Assembly: GCA_021799435.1 (NCBI GenBank)
Contig: JAJZAN010000029.1
Coordinates: 1 to 32,544, forward strand
DNA: 32,544 nt
Source: Bacillota bacterium
GTDB taxonomy: Bacteria > Bacillota > Sulfobacillia > Sulfobacillales > Sulfobacillaceae
Direction: 5' to 3'
The notes beneath the pieces were generated by a model. It had not been told where the DNA came from, did no database searches, and saw nothing but the letters and a program-made list of their open reading frames with translations. A program made the position numbers and the translations under genes. Position 1 is the first letter of the stretch; every line of letters begins with the position of its first letter. Shown here piece by piece: positions 24,837 through 32,544 of the stretch.

Positions 24837-25298
24837 TATCGAGATCCATCAACCCCTGCCACTGGTGGGGGCGTGTTCCAATCAGCATAGATGTCGAAAG
24901 GGGGTTGGATTAGGAGTGCATCAGTTTCTTCATCGGTCAAATGAAAGTTTTGGCGTACCAGCTCGGCACCTTTGCCCTTCTCAGCCGCCTACGAGTCTGA
25001 GGGCTCAAGTCCATTTCGGATCTCCAATAATTCCATCCATGACCCTGCGATAGACTCATGCGTGGTTGTGTTTGTGACTGTTCCTGATCCGCCTTATCAT
25101 AAGGTTAGTTGGCATCGTCGGGCGCGGGCCAGCTGGCGATTCGGCTGACCCATGGGGTTAATCGTTTAGAACTATGGCGACGGCCCGGAGACCTTGATGG
25201 GTTTTTGGGGACGTCCGATCCGGGGTGCTCACCAGGGAGTCTCCCGCGATGTGAGCCGCCGTCAGCGCTTATATACGGGTATGCGCAGTGGAGGGAAG
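24837..25298. other. Stretch without a recognisable gene
   Basis: About 460 bases. Short frames on both strands have no ribosome binding site and no family features. The region is probably degraded sequence flanking the protease remnant, plus the upstream region of the next gene. Confidence 0.4.
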
Positions 25299-25724
25299 AT
25301 GATGAACCTAAAAACCGTCGTTGCGGGCCTCATAGGCCTAGTTATTGGTGTGGCTGGCTATTACCTTGTGGCAAGGAGTCCCAATGTGATCGAACCGTCT
25401 ACGCCGTCCAACCTGGCCCTCATGTTCGGCCAAGATGTGAATTCCAATGCCGCCTACCCCGCGAAGTCCCTTATGACGCCATCAGCCCGCCGCCTGTTTA
25501 CGAGCGCGGACTGGCAGGCCCTCCGTCACTGGGCGGGCAACACCGGTGGATACGGGTTTGCGACCTATGAGGTGCTGACATTTCCCAACCACCATTCGCT
25601 CACTCTGTGGATCACGACTCCTATTGGCGGTCCGGGCAACCAGTGGGAGATCCAGCAGATCCAAGAAGCGAGGACTGCGTCGTCGCCCGTGTCCGCCGCC
25701 TTGGTGAAGGCGCCCCCTCCGTAG
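25299..25724 (+). CDS. Membrane-anchored or secreted protein of unknown function
   Basis: ATG 25299 (or 25302) follows GGAGGG. The 141-residue product begins MMNLKTVVAGLIGLVIGVAG, a signal anchor spanning about 4-24, followed by an exported domain. It has few charges and ends in a Pro-rich tail (VKAPPP). The segment SARRLFTSADWQALRHW and the strand-like SLTLWITTPIGGPGNQWEIQ look like a small mixed alpha/beta fold, as in NTF2-like lipoproteins, but I cannot confirm that. There is no lipobox Cys. No operon partner. Confidence 0.6.
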   Translation: MMNLKTVVAGLIGLVIGVAGYYLVARSPNVIEPSTPSNLALMFGQDVNSNAAYPAKSLMTPSARRLFTSADWQALRHWAGNTGGYGFATYEVLTFPNHHSLTLWITTPIGGPGNQWEIQQIQEARTASSPVSAALVKAPPP

Positions 25725-25881
25725 CCGCGACCGCTTTGCGCAATATGGCCGGCACTTATTGTTGGCGGTCGGCGGACTCTCCGCTACTGCGGAACAGGGT
25801 TCCGCCCCGACAGACCGGAGAGCCGGTGCCAGCGTCGCGAGTCGATGCGCGAGGAAGTCATTCGCAGAGGGGGGAGAGGGT

Positions 25882-26034
25882 TTGGAGCATGTCCTCAATA
25901 TTCCACAGCTGCAGCAGTTGGCTCAGTTTACCGTGGCGCTGCGCAGGGTTGGGATTGCACGGAACATCCGATCTCTCCATGTCCGGCAAAGTCCTGGAAG
26001 AGCAACGTGGAATGGGTACATGCGCGGGAGGTGA
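25882..26034 (+). CDS. Possible 50-residue protein
   Basis: TTG 25882 lies just after a GGGGGGAGAGGG tract that could serve as ribosome binding site. The product begins MEHVLNIPQLQQLAQF and continues into an amphipathic helix (TVALRRVGIARNIRSL) with a basic tail. Its TGA lies in the ribosome binding site of the next gene, which would suit coupled translation. No family recognised. The frame is open further upstream (from about 25759), so the start is uncertain. Confidence 0.35.
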   Translation: MEHVLNIPQLQQLAQFTVALRRVGIARNIRSLHVRQSPGRATWNGYMRGR

Positions 26035-26052
26035 ACAGCAATAGCCGAACAA

Positions 26053-26445
26053 GTGCGAGCGGTGTTGATGGAACCTGGCAAGCCACCCGAGGTCGTCATT
26101 CTGCCGCAACCAGTAGACTGGCTACAGATCTTGAGATGGACGAGGGAACTGGGACCGCGGCTTTCTTTCACCGAACTCATCCGGTACGGTCGCCGAGTGC
26201 ACATCCACTTTGTGGATGTCGCTGCCAGCTCCGAGCGGCCTGCCAATGTGCTAGTGCCCCATGGGACCCGATTGTTCGATGATCCCGCCGCAGAGTTGGA
26301 AATCGTGGGCGGACCGGTCCTTGTGACGCAGGGCCGCCCTGATGCGGTCGGCCGACTGGAAGTGCACTCACTCTCTGATGAGGACCTGTCATGGGTCTTG
26401 GAGACGTTTGCGCTGGGCGGCCGGTACCGCGTCTGGCGGATTTGA
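26053..26445 (+). CDS. DUF3846-like small protein; start codon unclear
   Basis: The 130-residue product begins VLMEPGKPPEVVIL and ends with ELEIVGGPVLVTQG, a pattern I associate with DUF3846 proteins (function unknown, often in mobile or accessory DNA). GTG 26053 is the first standard start but lies 18 bases after GGGAGGTGA (26026-26034). An in-frame ATA at 26041 lies six bases after that site, the ideal distance, and would give a protein starting MAEQVRAVLMEPG. Either ATA is used, or an original ATG has mutated and initiation moved to GTG. Family assignment is tentative. Confidence 0.55.
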   Translation: MRAVLMEPGKPPEVVILPQPVDWLQILRWTRELGPRLSFTELIRYGRRVHIHFVDVAASSERPANVLVPHGTRLFDDPAAELEIVGGPVLVTQGRPDAVGRLEVHSLSDEDLSWVLETFALGGRYRVWRI

Positions 26446-26533
26446 CGAAGAGTCTGGCCGCGGAGAGGATCCTGTGTTGAACAAGGGGAATCTATTTACT
26501 TCATGAATAGCACGCAAGGAGGAGGAAGCAGTC

Positions 26534-26677
26534 ATAAACGGTGGTGCCTGGGGATTTAAGCGGCCACAGCATCACTGTGGCATCGGGCATCATGGCGGTT
26601 TACGTTCTCGTGGATCACTGGGCCCTACAAAGGCAATCCACTGGCTCGGTTTAGTGGCGGGGCTCCTCGGATGGTGA
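26534..26677 (+). CDS. Possible 47-residue small protein with ATA in place of a start codon
   Basis: AAGGAGGAGG (26516-26525) is among the best ribosome binding sites in the window, and eight bases later an open frame of 47 codons begins with ATA, not ATG. It encodes NGGAWGFKRPQHHCGIGHHG, then a hydrophobic end (IHWLGLVAGLLGW) and TGA at 26675-26677. The His/Gly-rich part and hydrophobic end could suit a small metal-binding or membrane peptide. Without a standard start it may be a silenced gene. No family recognised. Confidence 0.35.
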   Translation: MNGGAWGFKRPQHHCGIGHHGGLRSRGSLGPTKAIHWLGLVAGLLGW

Positions 26678-26697
26678 GCAGGTACGAAGGGGGACCC

Positions 26698-27198
26698 ATG
26701 ATTTTCGAGACATGCAATGTATCCGTTGATTTTACGCAGGCGAACGACATTGACGGCCTGGTCGCGGTATACAACTCGCACCCAGCATTCCTCGGGCAAC
26801 ATTTGAATCGAGACACCGTGACAGGCGAGTGGATGTCTGACGAGGTGAAGGCAACCAGGGATGCTGGATTTTGGTCCTGCAAGGTGACAGCAAAGAGTAC
26901 AGGTGAAGTCGTCCGGTTGATGGATGTGCATATGGATACCGAGACGTACCTGTCGCTGCTGATGGTCCACCGGGATTACGCGCATCAGGGAATCGGACAA
27001 GAAGTCTATGGAGGGCTCGAAGCCTATGCCCGAGCACACCAGAGCCGCTCGGTTCGCATTGATGTGGTGACAGGATACGATGACCGCGTCTTGGACTTTT
27101 GGGTGCGAAGGGGGTTCCGAGCGATCGCGGAGACTACGCTGGAGTGGGGTGGTGTTGCGCTTTCAGCGGTGACAATGAGAAGGGTTTTGGATCCGTGA
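26698..27198 (+). CDS. GNAT acetyltransferase
   Basis: A 166-residue single GNAT domain. ATG 26698 follows GAAGGGGG. The acetyl-CoA loop is AHQGIGQEV (95-103), preceded by the strand YLSLLMVHRDY and followed by RIDVVTGYDDRVLDFWVRRG, the usual helix with the conserved aromatic residue. Substrate unknown. It is one of four GNATs in the right 12 kb. Confidence 0.82.
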   Translation: MIFETCNVSVDFTQANDIDGLVAVYNSHPAFLGQHLNRDTVTGEWMSDEVKATRDAGFWSCKVTAKSTGEVVRLMDVHMDTETYLSLLMVHRDYAHQGIGQEVYGGLEAYARAHQSRSVRIDVVTGYDDRVLDFWVRRGFRAIAETTLEWGGVALSAVTMRRVLDP

Positions 27199-27470
27199 AA
27201 TCTATGTGGCTAAAGAGAAAACACAAAACGCCAGGCTGCGGGAACTGCGGGAGCCCGGCGTAATGCGAGGGGTGCCGTCTTGGCATTGTGGAGCCATGAA
27301 GCGTGGACACAAACCCTCCGATGAAAGCCGGGATGTCGTAACGGTGTCGTCCATCTGGTCGGAGGCTCAGCACCACGGCTTTTCGCAACCCAGGATCACG
27401 TTCATGGCCCGTACCTGCTCAGATGGAGAGCGGATCCATTGTAAAATGACTCATGGAAAGGGGCGAGATG

Positions 27471-28130
27471 ATGAAGATTGGTATCATCGGTGCCGGCCAT
27501 ATCGGCGGCACTTTGGCACGCCGATGGACGCAGTTGGGACACCAAGTATCCATCGCGAATTCCCGCGGACCCGAGTCTCTAGGCGATTTGGCGGCCGAGA
27601 CGGGTGCGACACCTGGTACAGTGCAGGAGGTGGCCGATGGAGCTCGAGTCGTGGTCGTGACGATCCCTCTGAAAAACGTTCCCCATCTGCCCAAGGAGGT
27701 TTTTCATCACTTGCCCTCGGGGACTGTGGTGATCGATACCTGCAATTACTACCCGCGCCAACGGGACGGCAAGATTTTAGCGATTGAAGAAGGCCTGACC
27801 GAGAGCCGTTGGGTCGAGCAGCAGTTGGGGCACTTCGTGATCAAGGCATTTAACAACATTATGGCCAGTCACTTGTTAAAGAATGGGAGGCCAGCGGGAA
27901 CCCCGGGCCGGATTGCGCTGCCGGTGGCCGGCGACCATGTGCTGGCGAAAGACACCGTGATGAAGCTCGTGGACGAATTAGGATTTGACGCCGTCGACGC
28001 AGGTCCCTTGGACCAGTCTTGGCGGCAGCAGCCAGGAACTCCGGCTTATGTGGCGGACCTAGACGCCGAGCGTCTCCGCCAGGCGCTGGCGCAAGCCAGT
28101 CCAGAGCGATCCCTCGATTGGAGAGCCTAA
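27471..28130 (+). CDS. NADP-binding reductase of the F420_oxidored (NpdG-like) family
   Basis: The 219-residue protein opens with the Rossmann motif GAGHIG (7-12) and ANSRGPESL, whose Ser-Arg after strand 2 favours NADP(H). VVVVTIPLKNV and VIDTCNYYPRQRDG are characteristic of the family that includes F420-dependent NADP reductase and similar proteins that do not use F420. KAFNNIMASHLL and the C-terminal GFDAVDAGPL match too. I chose ATG 27471 (seven bases after AAAGGGG); ATG 27468 overlaps it. Electron partner and substrate are unknown. Confidence 0.85.
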   Translation: MKIGIIGAGHIGGTLARRWTQLGHQVSIANSRGPESLGDLAAETGATPGTVQEVADGARVVVVTIPLKNVPHLPKEVFHHLPSGTVVIDTCNYYPRQRDGKILAIEEGLTESRWVEQQLGHFVIKAFNNIMASHLLKNGRPAGTPGRIALPVAGDHVLAKDTVMKLVDELGFDAVDAGPLDQSWRQQPGTPAYVADLDAERLRQALAQASPERSLDWRA

Positions 28131-28190
28131 GCTAGGTTGCGAACTGTGTGTCACCCTGACGCTGCAGGTCGGCTCAGGTGGTTTCCAGCC

Positions 28191-28226
28191 CCGCACCTCA
28201 GGTAAAAATCTGACCTGGGCGTGCGG
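28191..28226. repeat. Two-part inverted repeat upstream of the zinc-ribbon gene
   Basis: CCGCAC (28191-28196) pairs with GTGCGG (28221-28226), and inside it CAGGT (28199-28203) pairs with ACCTG (28213-28217). No T run follows. It may be a weak terminator for the reductase or leader structure for the next gene. Confidence 0.45.
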
Positions 28227-28279
28227 TGCGATGCCTTGGGGACGGTGATCGCGGTCGGTTCAGAGGGGGGATTCATATT

Positions 28280-28423
28280 ATGTTCGGCATCGGTAAGAAA
28301 TGTGTTTTGTGTGGGAAGAAAGCGGTGGAGCCGCGATGCTACGTCTCCGACACAGGAAAACGAGTTTGGGTATGTGTCCATTGCGTGCCGTATGCAGAGA
28401 GACGAGCCTTTCGCAAATGTTAG
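28280..28423 (+). CDS. 47-residue zinc-ribbon protein
   Basis: ATG 28280 follows AGAGGGGGG by nine bases. The product has two Cys-x-x-Cys knuckles, CVLC (8-11) and CVHC (32-35), the layout of a minimal treble-clef or zinc ribbon, plus Cys20 and a C-terminal Cys47. It is basic (eight Lys/Arg in the flanks) with no membrane segment. Such proteins often bind nucleic acid or ribosomes. I recognise no specific family. Confidence 0.7.
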   Translation: MFGIGKKCVLCGKKAVEPRCYVSDTGKRVWVCVHCVPYAERRAFRKC

Positions 28424-28599
28424 AGAGTGGTTGCGGGGGCAGGACTACTGAGACTTGTGCTTTCGATCGGCAGGTCCGGGTGCGCCGCGAATTTGTCCGT
28501 AGTGTTCCCATGGACCTGGTGCAGAGGGGCGGTTTGACGGGATCATGACGATTATGACGCACATACTGAGACGAGTATCGGTGGGGAGGGTGTTCCTGT

Positions 28600-29094
28600 T
28601 TGCAGGTCGAACTTCGGACGGCATCTATCGCAGAGAAGCCTGTCCTTCGCAATCTGGTACAGTTTTATTTGTATGAGTTTAGCCGGTACATGCCGTCCCT
28701 GCGGCTCGACGCCAATGACGGGCTTTACGAAGGCATTCCAGACCTCGATGAGTATTGGGAGAATCCGAACCGTGACCCGTTCCTAATCCGTGTGGATGGG
28801 GAACTGGCGGGATTCGCTCTGGTCGTTCGCGGAGCGGGTAGCGAACCTCACCAGATTGGGGAGTTCTTTGTGTCGCTGAAGTTTGCGGGCAAAGGGGTCG
28901 GCACCTCGGCCGCTAAGCAAATTTTCGAGATGTTTCCTGGGGACTGGCTCATTCACGAAATGTGGAACAACTATCAGGCCCAAGCCTTCTGGCGCACCGT
29001 GGTCCACGCCTATACGAACGGGAACTATGAGGAGTATTACGACGAGCGTCGACGACCCTTTCAGAAGTTCCGTACAAGTCAGCCTCACTGTTAA
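28600..29094 (+). CDS. GNAT acetyltransferase
   Basis: A 164-residue GNAT. TTG 28600 follows GGGGAGGG (28583-28590) by nine bases, which decides the start. The acetyl-CoA loop is GKGVGTSAA (97-105) after EFFVSLKF. NYQAQAFWRTVV is the usual C-terminal helix. The N-terminal LRNLVQFYLYEFS is typical of a subgroup of predicted acetyltransferases in Bacillota. Substrate unknown. Confidence 0.83.
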   Translation: MQVELRTASIAEKPVLRNLVQFYLYEFSRYMPSLRLDANDGLYEGIPDLDEYWENPNRDPFLIRVDGELAGFALVVRGAGSEPHQIGEFFVSLKFAGKGVGTSAAKQIFEMFPGDWLIHEMWNNYQAQAFWRTVVHAYTNGNYEEYYDERRRPFQKFRTSQPHC

Positions 29095-29155
29095 CTTCAT
29101 CGCGTGTCAGGGCAGGAGCGCCAAGCAGGTTCAGACCAGGGGCCAATTCCGCCGT

Positions 29156-29644
29156 TTATTGGTCGTTGATGGTGGTCTGTATCGTCTTGGCCAGGAAGAG
29201 ACAGGGGTTGTCCTCTCCCCACAGTGTGGGAAACACCTCCAGAGGTCTGAATCCTAGGGCCATATAGAACTGTCGCGTTTTAGCATACGAATCGTCCGGC
29301 CTGGACTCGTCGAGGGTCTTGACGGTGAGAAACTCCAGCCCGTTGTCATGGCAATGCTCTTCGCAGGCCTGAACCAGCCTCGTCCCGAGTCCGCGATGGT
29401 GGAATTCTTTTAGAATACCCATGCAATAAATCTCTGCCGTGTAGCCATTATGACGTAGGAGAGAGAGGAACCCGACTGGGCGAGTGTCTGCGTAAGCGGC
29501 CCAAAAGGTCAAGTCCTGCGATTTCTGCACATATTCCACAATGGCGTCTTCAATGCCGAACCAATCGGGCAGGGATCGCAGCACGTGGTCGGTGATGGCG
29601 CGTTTCTCACCCCGGTCAGCGACCTCGCTAATGTGGTAATCCAT
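29156..29644 (-). CDS. GNAT acetyltransferase
   Basis: A 162-residue GNAT. ATG 29644 follows AAGGAGG by about eight bases. The acetyl-CoA loop is HHRGLGTRL (82-90) after IYCMGILKEF, and the C-terminal KTRQFYMALGFRPLE carries the conserved Tyr and the usual N-terminal-of-strand-7 turn. Downstream of the sigma/anti-sigma pair on the same strand, it may belong to that transcription unit. Substrate unknown. Confidence 0.85.
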   Translation of the reverse strand: MDYHISEVADRGEKRAITDHVLRSLPDWFGIEDAIVEYVQKSQDLTFWAAYADTRPVGFLSLLRHNGYTAEIYCMGILKEFHHRGLGTRLVQACEEHCHDNGLEFLTVKTLDESRPDDSYAKTRQFYMALGFRPLEVFPTLWGEDNPCLFLAKTIQTTINDQ

Positions 29645-29782
29645 GTCTGCCGCCTCCTTGGGGGTAGTGTATCACGTGTGGGGAGGGCCGAGACCGTTGG
29701 GAACGGTGCCTAGCGGCACCAAATCGATCTTGTAGCCCGCGTAGGTGGTGTTCGGAGCGGTGGCCGCCTTCACAGGGACATT

Positions 29783-30631
29783 CTACTTCACAGGAGCCCT
29801 CAGATAGGCGTGGGCGAAGGACTCCAAGATGGACGGACTCACGCGGCCATACGCGTCCACGACGATTGTCGTCACAGTGCGGTCCGCTTCGGGATGCAGG
29901 ACGACGACGTTTTCGAAGCTGCCGGGGACGTTGAGGCGTACTTGGCGCCACGTTCCCGATTCCAGCCAGGCCATATCTCCCGGAAAACCGGAGAGTCTTT
30001 GATAGTTGGAGCCGAATGCGAAACCCTCCGAGGAGCTCCAGTGCGTGGTTCCATAGTACTTTTTGTACGCCCATGACATGCCCGCACTGTATTTTTGCGT
30101 GACGGCGATCCGTTGGCCTCGTGCATTCTTATAGATGTCGATGTACTGTAACGGCAGCTTGGTAATCCGGACGAGCTTCAAATGGCCGTTGGCGGTTTCC
30201 CGTTCGTTGTACAGGGGCAACTGCACGCCTTCGCTCAGAATTTTTGTCCATCCGGGGATTCGCCCCGGCTCGCGAATGGGGAATTGAGCCTTCGGCATCG
30301 ACTGCGACAGCGTATAAATCTCCGTATGCGGTTGTGTCAAGACCTTACGGACAAAGTACGGCGACGCCGCTACCGATGTCGGCCCCTCCGGGGAACTGCT
30401 CCTCAGGAATAGGCCGCCCCCCCATACAAAGTAATGGGTGTAGCCAAACGCGAGGATCGGCACCATGGCCAGGGGAATCGCAATAGCGGCAAATTTTTTC
30501 TTCCCGGGGAGTCGGTGCGCAGGCGCTGGTGGATTCTGCGCGAGGGCTTGCCTGAGCCGGGCTTGAAATGCCTCCTTGTCGACCGTGAGACGCTCATACA
30601 CCCGTTTCGCGCCGCGTAATTCCTGTTCCAT
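29783..30631 (-). CDS. Membrane protein, probable anti-sigma factor
   Basis: I chose ATG 30631 because AAGGAGG lies nine bases upstream; ATG 30640 would abut it. The 282-residue protein has a cytoplasmic N-terminus of about 45 residues (MEQELRGAKRVYERLTVDKE), one helix (about 47-68) and an exported domain of some 210 residues. This is the layout of anti-sigma factors, and its start overlaps the end of the ECF sigma gene by 38 bases, the usual pairing. The exported part has HWSSSEGFAFGSNYQ and is not a family I can name; it would be the signal-sensing part. An in-frame TAG ends it, and the same frame stays open for another 36 codons. Confidence 0.75.
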   Translation of the reverse strand: MEQELRGAKRVYERLTVDKEAFQARLRQALAQNPPAPAHRLPGKKKFAAIAIPLAMVPILAFGYTHYFVWGGGLFLRSSSPEGPTSVAASPYFVRKVLTQPHTEIYTLSQSMPKAQFPIREPGRIPGWTKILSEGVQLPLYNERETANGHLKLVRITKLPLQYIDIYKNARGQRIAVTQKYSAGMSWAYKKYYGTTHWSSSEGFAFGSNYQRLSGFPGDMAWLESGTWRQVRLNVPGSFENVVVLHPEADRTVTTIVVDAYGRVSPSILESFAHAYLRAPVK

Positions 30632-31124
30632 GGGGCTCATCCTCCTTCAAGAGTCTACGCAACCTGTCCCTGCCACGGTTCAAACGCGTGCGAATAGTGG
30701 CATCGTTCGTGCCCAAGATGTGCGCAACGTCCCGAGACGGCAGCCCTTCAAAATAGTAGAGGACCATGGGCACACGGTACTTGTCCGGCAAGGACAGGAT
30801 CGCCTGGTGCAGGGCTTCATCCTGCGCTCGACTCAGTACTGTCTCCTCCGCACTATCCCGCGTCTGCTCGGGTGGGTCCGCTGTAACTACTTCACGCCAA
30901 CTCCCGCGGCGGAACGAGCGACATTCGTTAATGACTATCCGCGCCAGCCACGGGAATGGATCGGCCCTGTTTTTCAACTGATGCCGTGAGTGGTAAGCCC
31001 GAATGAAGGCCTCTTGCACACGATCTTCCGCCGTTGCTTGGTCTCGGACGTAGGTGTAGGCCAAGCGAACCAAGCGGTCGGCATAGGCGGCGACCCAGGT
31101 GCCCACCAGTTCTTCTGAATCCAA
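30594..31124 (-). CDS. ECF (group 4) RNA polymerase sigma factor
   Basis: The 176-residue protein has only sigma regions 2 and 4. Region 2 (about 14-75) holds RLVRLAYTYVRDQATAEDRVQEAFIRAY. Region 4 (about 108-160) holds LPDKYRVPMVLYYFEGLPSRD and DATIRTRLNRGRDRLRRLL, the helix-turn-helix for the -35 element. I start at TTG 31124, five bases after GAGGTGA. The open frame extends upstream to 31478 but with no ribosome binding site or sigma-like sequence. It is probably held at the membrane by the adjacent anti-sigma factor. Target genes are unknown. Confidence 0.92.
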   Translation of the reverse strand: MDSEELVGTWVAAYADRLVRLAYTYVRDQATAEDRVQEAFIRAYHSRHQLKNRADPFPWLARIVINECRSFRRGSWREVVTADPPEQTRDSAEETVLSRAQDEALHQAILSLPDKYRVPMVLYYFEGLPSRDVAHILGTNDATIRTRLNRGRDRLRRLLKEDEPHGTGITRRETGV

Positions 31125-31614
31125 CCCATCACCTCGCCTTCCTCTGTACGATGCCGCAGAGGGCCTTTTTGTTTCACAGGCTGCGCAATTTTCCTGAAGG
31201 GCCCTCGACGAAAACTCACAACCTGTCTCGAGTGGGAAGCCAGGCGGCGTTAGGATGTGTGACCGGGCCCACCGAGAGCCATGTACGGGCGACGTGCAGC
31301 AGGGTTCGGGAGTACGGATCGTGGGATACAGTGCTGGTGCGACAGGAGTCTTTCCCAAGTGTCGCGAAGATATGGCAGGCGCTCTGCTGACCTTCGGGCG
31401 ATCCTGGGAACCTAACCTGTCCCTCAGTAGGTCTGCACTACCCCTTTCAGGGTCGAGCCGGCATGGAAGCCAGGCCATCGGGGAGCTGATGTGAACGTGC
31501 CGGCCGGTCCGCGGTACGAGCAGCTCCGAGTGGTGGAGGCGGATTAAGGGGCGCTAGCCCCAGGCGTGTTTGCAATGCCCGCCGGGGGCGCACCGCGGGC
31601 AACAGGGGGGATCG
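31125..31614. promoter_or_regulatory. Divergent intergenic region between the sigma factor and DUF2785 genes
   Basis: About 490 bases. The minus-strand frame of the sigma gene continues open to 31478 but the sequence does not look like protein (many Pro, Arg, Ser and Cys). A small hairpin, GGGGC/GCCCC (31548-31561), is visible. Promoters for both flanking genes should be here, but I found no convincing -35/-10 pair. Confidence 0.35.
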
Positions 31615-31644
31615 ATGGAACAGCATGAGAGGAGAGGTGCGTGG

Positions 31645-32478
31645 ATGACAGTCGAGGAGTTGCAGCAGTTGGCCAATGGCGAGGGATGGCCCCCCTCGCA
31701 CCCAGGATCGTTGGCCGCGGCATTGCTTGAGAATTTTGGCAGTGTCGATCGCCATCTTCGGGACACGCTTTCGTTTACCTTAATGGATCGCCTTATCGAG
31801 GAGGGATTGCTGACTCTGGATGAGCGGATGGCTCTCTTGCAGGCTGCCTTGGATGATCGCCATCTTTTCTCTGGAATCGGTGAGAGCATCTCCGATAGTG
31901 TGTTTCGGCGCAGCTTTTCGGTCCTCGTGGTTCCCATGGTGCTGGGTTCCGACCTCGAAGCCGGCGAGCTTCCGGCGGATTTGGTGCGGTGGACCCTAGA
32001 GCGTGTACTGGCGTATGCGCGGACGGAACGGGACTGGCGGGGCTACGTGGCTGGAAAGGGCTGGGCACATGCGGTGGCCCATACCGCCGATGCGCTGTGG
32101 ATAGCAGGCCGGCATCCAAAGACCTCGGTGGGCCGGGTGTCCGATGTGCTGTCCGCTATTCACCATTTGGCCACACTTCCGTTTCCGCTAGGCTACTTGG
32201 AAGACGACCGTCTGGCATTTGCGGCATACCAGCTTATGCGGTCCGGGCAACTCCAAGTGGACGCAATTGAGGCATGGCTGGATCGTTTTCAGTTGCTAAC
32301 TGGGCCCGACGACCAAGCAGAGACGCTGGGCGGTGCCAATGCTGAACACTTTCTCCGCAGTTTGTACTTTCGCTTCCGGGCGAACGACCGCGAGCACCCC
32401 TGGCTGGATCCGATCCAGGCCGCGTTGGATCGTTTCGACATTTATATGATCTATCCTCCGCCCGAGATAGACGTGTGA
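31645..32478 (+). CDS. DUF2785 family protein
   Basis: I start at ATG 31645, ten bases after AGGAG; ATG 31615 after a G run is the alternative and would add ten residues. The 277-residue soluble, mostly helical protein has the family's central block DWRGYVAGKGWAHAVAHTAD (about 130-149) and the opening MTVEELQQLA. The function of DUF2785 is unknown. It is the last complete gene. A frame opened by GTG 32475, overlapping its stop, runs off the end of the window. Confidence 0.85.
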   Translation: MTVEELQQLANGEGWPPSHPGSLAAALLENFGSVDRHLRDTLSFTLMDRLIEEGLLTLDERMALLQAALDDRHLFSGIGESISDSVFRRSFSVLVVPMVLGSDLEAGELPADLVRWTLERVLAYARTERDWRGYVAGKGWAHAVAHTADALWIAGRHPKTSVGRVSDVLSAIHHLATLPFPLGYLEDDRLAFAAYQLMRSGQLQVDAIEAWLDRFQLLTGPDDQAETLGGANAEHFLRSLYFRFRANDREHPWLDPIQAALDRFDIYMIYPPPEIDV

Positions 32479-32544
32479 TTATCAGCACCGTGCGGGACAG
32501 GTGGTTGGCGGTTCTTCCGCGGTGCAGAATTATTGGGCCGCGGC

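Noticed and set aside
31125-31478. 118-codon N-terminal extension of the ECF sigma factor
   Set aside because: The extension has no ribosome binding site and no sigma-like sequence; TTG 31124 has GAGGTGA at proper spacing and gives the normal ECF length.
32475-32544. GTG-started frame overlapping the DUF2785 stop and running off the window
   Set aside because: Only 23 codons are visible and no ribosome binding site was seen, so it cannot be supported as a gene.

Overview
The window looks like chromosome of an aerobic, GC-rich member of the Bacillota (Firmicutes). Nearly every gene has a strong AAGGAGG-type ribosome binding site, TTG and GTG starts are common, and the metabolic genes resemble those of acidophilic Sulfobacillus-like bacteria. 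The genus is my inference; I could not run a search.

Layout. 1-437: end of a membrane protein and a terminator. 438-5964: a respiratory operon. It encodes a Tat-exported blue-copper protein whose copper-ligand Cys codon is TGA, terminal oxidase subunits II, I and III, a one-helix protein and heme O synthase, and it ends in a strong terminator. 5965-7200 (minus strand): a DUF2231/cytochrome c fusion and a 38-residue protein with 11 Cys that resembles a metallothionein. 7318-10556: a GH31 glycosidase with sulfoquinovosidase-like features, divergent from an APH-fold kinase. 10542-14029 (minus strand): a sugar operon of GT4 glycosyltransferase, UDP-glucose dehydrogenase and UDP-glucuronate decarboxylase, able to make and perhaps transfer UDP-xylose. 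14173-17757: nucleoside hydrolase, CBS-pair protein, a broken aldo/keto reductase and formate-THF ligase. 17781-19317: an ABC-F gene behind a compact attenuator made of promoter, 8-codon leader peptide and terminator hairpin. 19529-24231: a twice-frameshifted MurE-like ligase, a GNAT, a 5'-truncated acyl-CoA ligase, a DMT exporter and a P-loop kinase with an internal TAG. 24232-28423: a loosely packed accessory stretch with gene remnants, small ORFs lacking normal start codons, a GNAT, an F420/NADP-oxidoreductase-like protein and a mini zinc-ribbon protein. 28600-32544: two more GNATs, an ECF sigma factor overlapping a membrane protein that is probably its anti-sigma factor, and a DUF2785 protein.

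The respiratory genes form one functional unit: subunit II keeps a complete CuA site, there is no soluble cytochrome c gene, and an exported cupredoxin heads the operon as a plausible electron carrier. The sugar genes form a second unit. The right half is an accessory region with many interrupted genes.

The main caution is that interruptions are frequent. There are three single-base insertions at short homopolymer runs (AKR, and MurE twice), in-frame stops in the cupredoxin and P-loop kinase genes (and possibly the anti-sigma gene), and two ORFs with ATA where ATG is expected. Some may be assembly errors. The TGA at the copper Cys, the metallothionein-like peptide and the ABC-F attenuator deserve the closest look. 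I saw no tRNA, rRNA, CRISPR array, insertion sequence or prophage.
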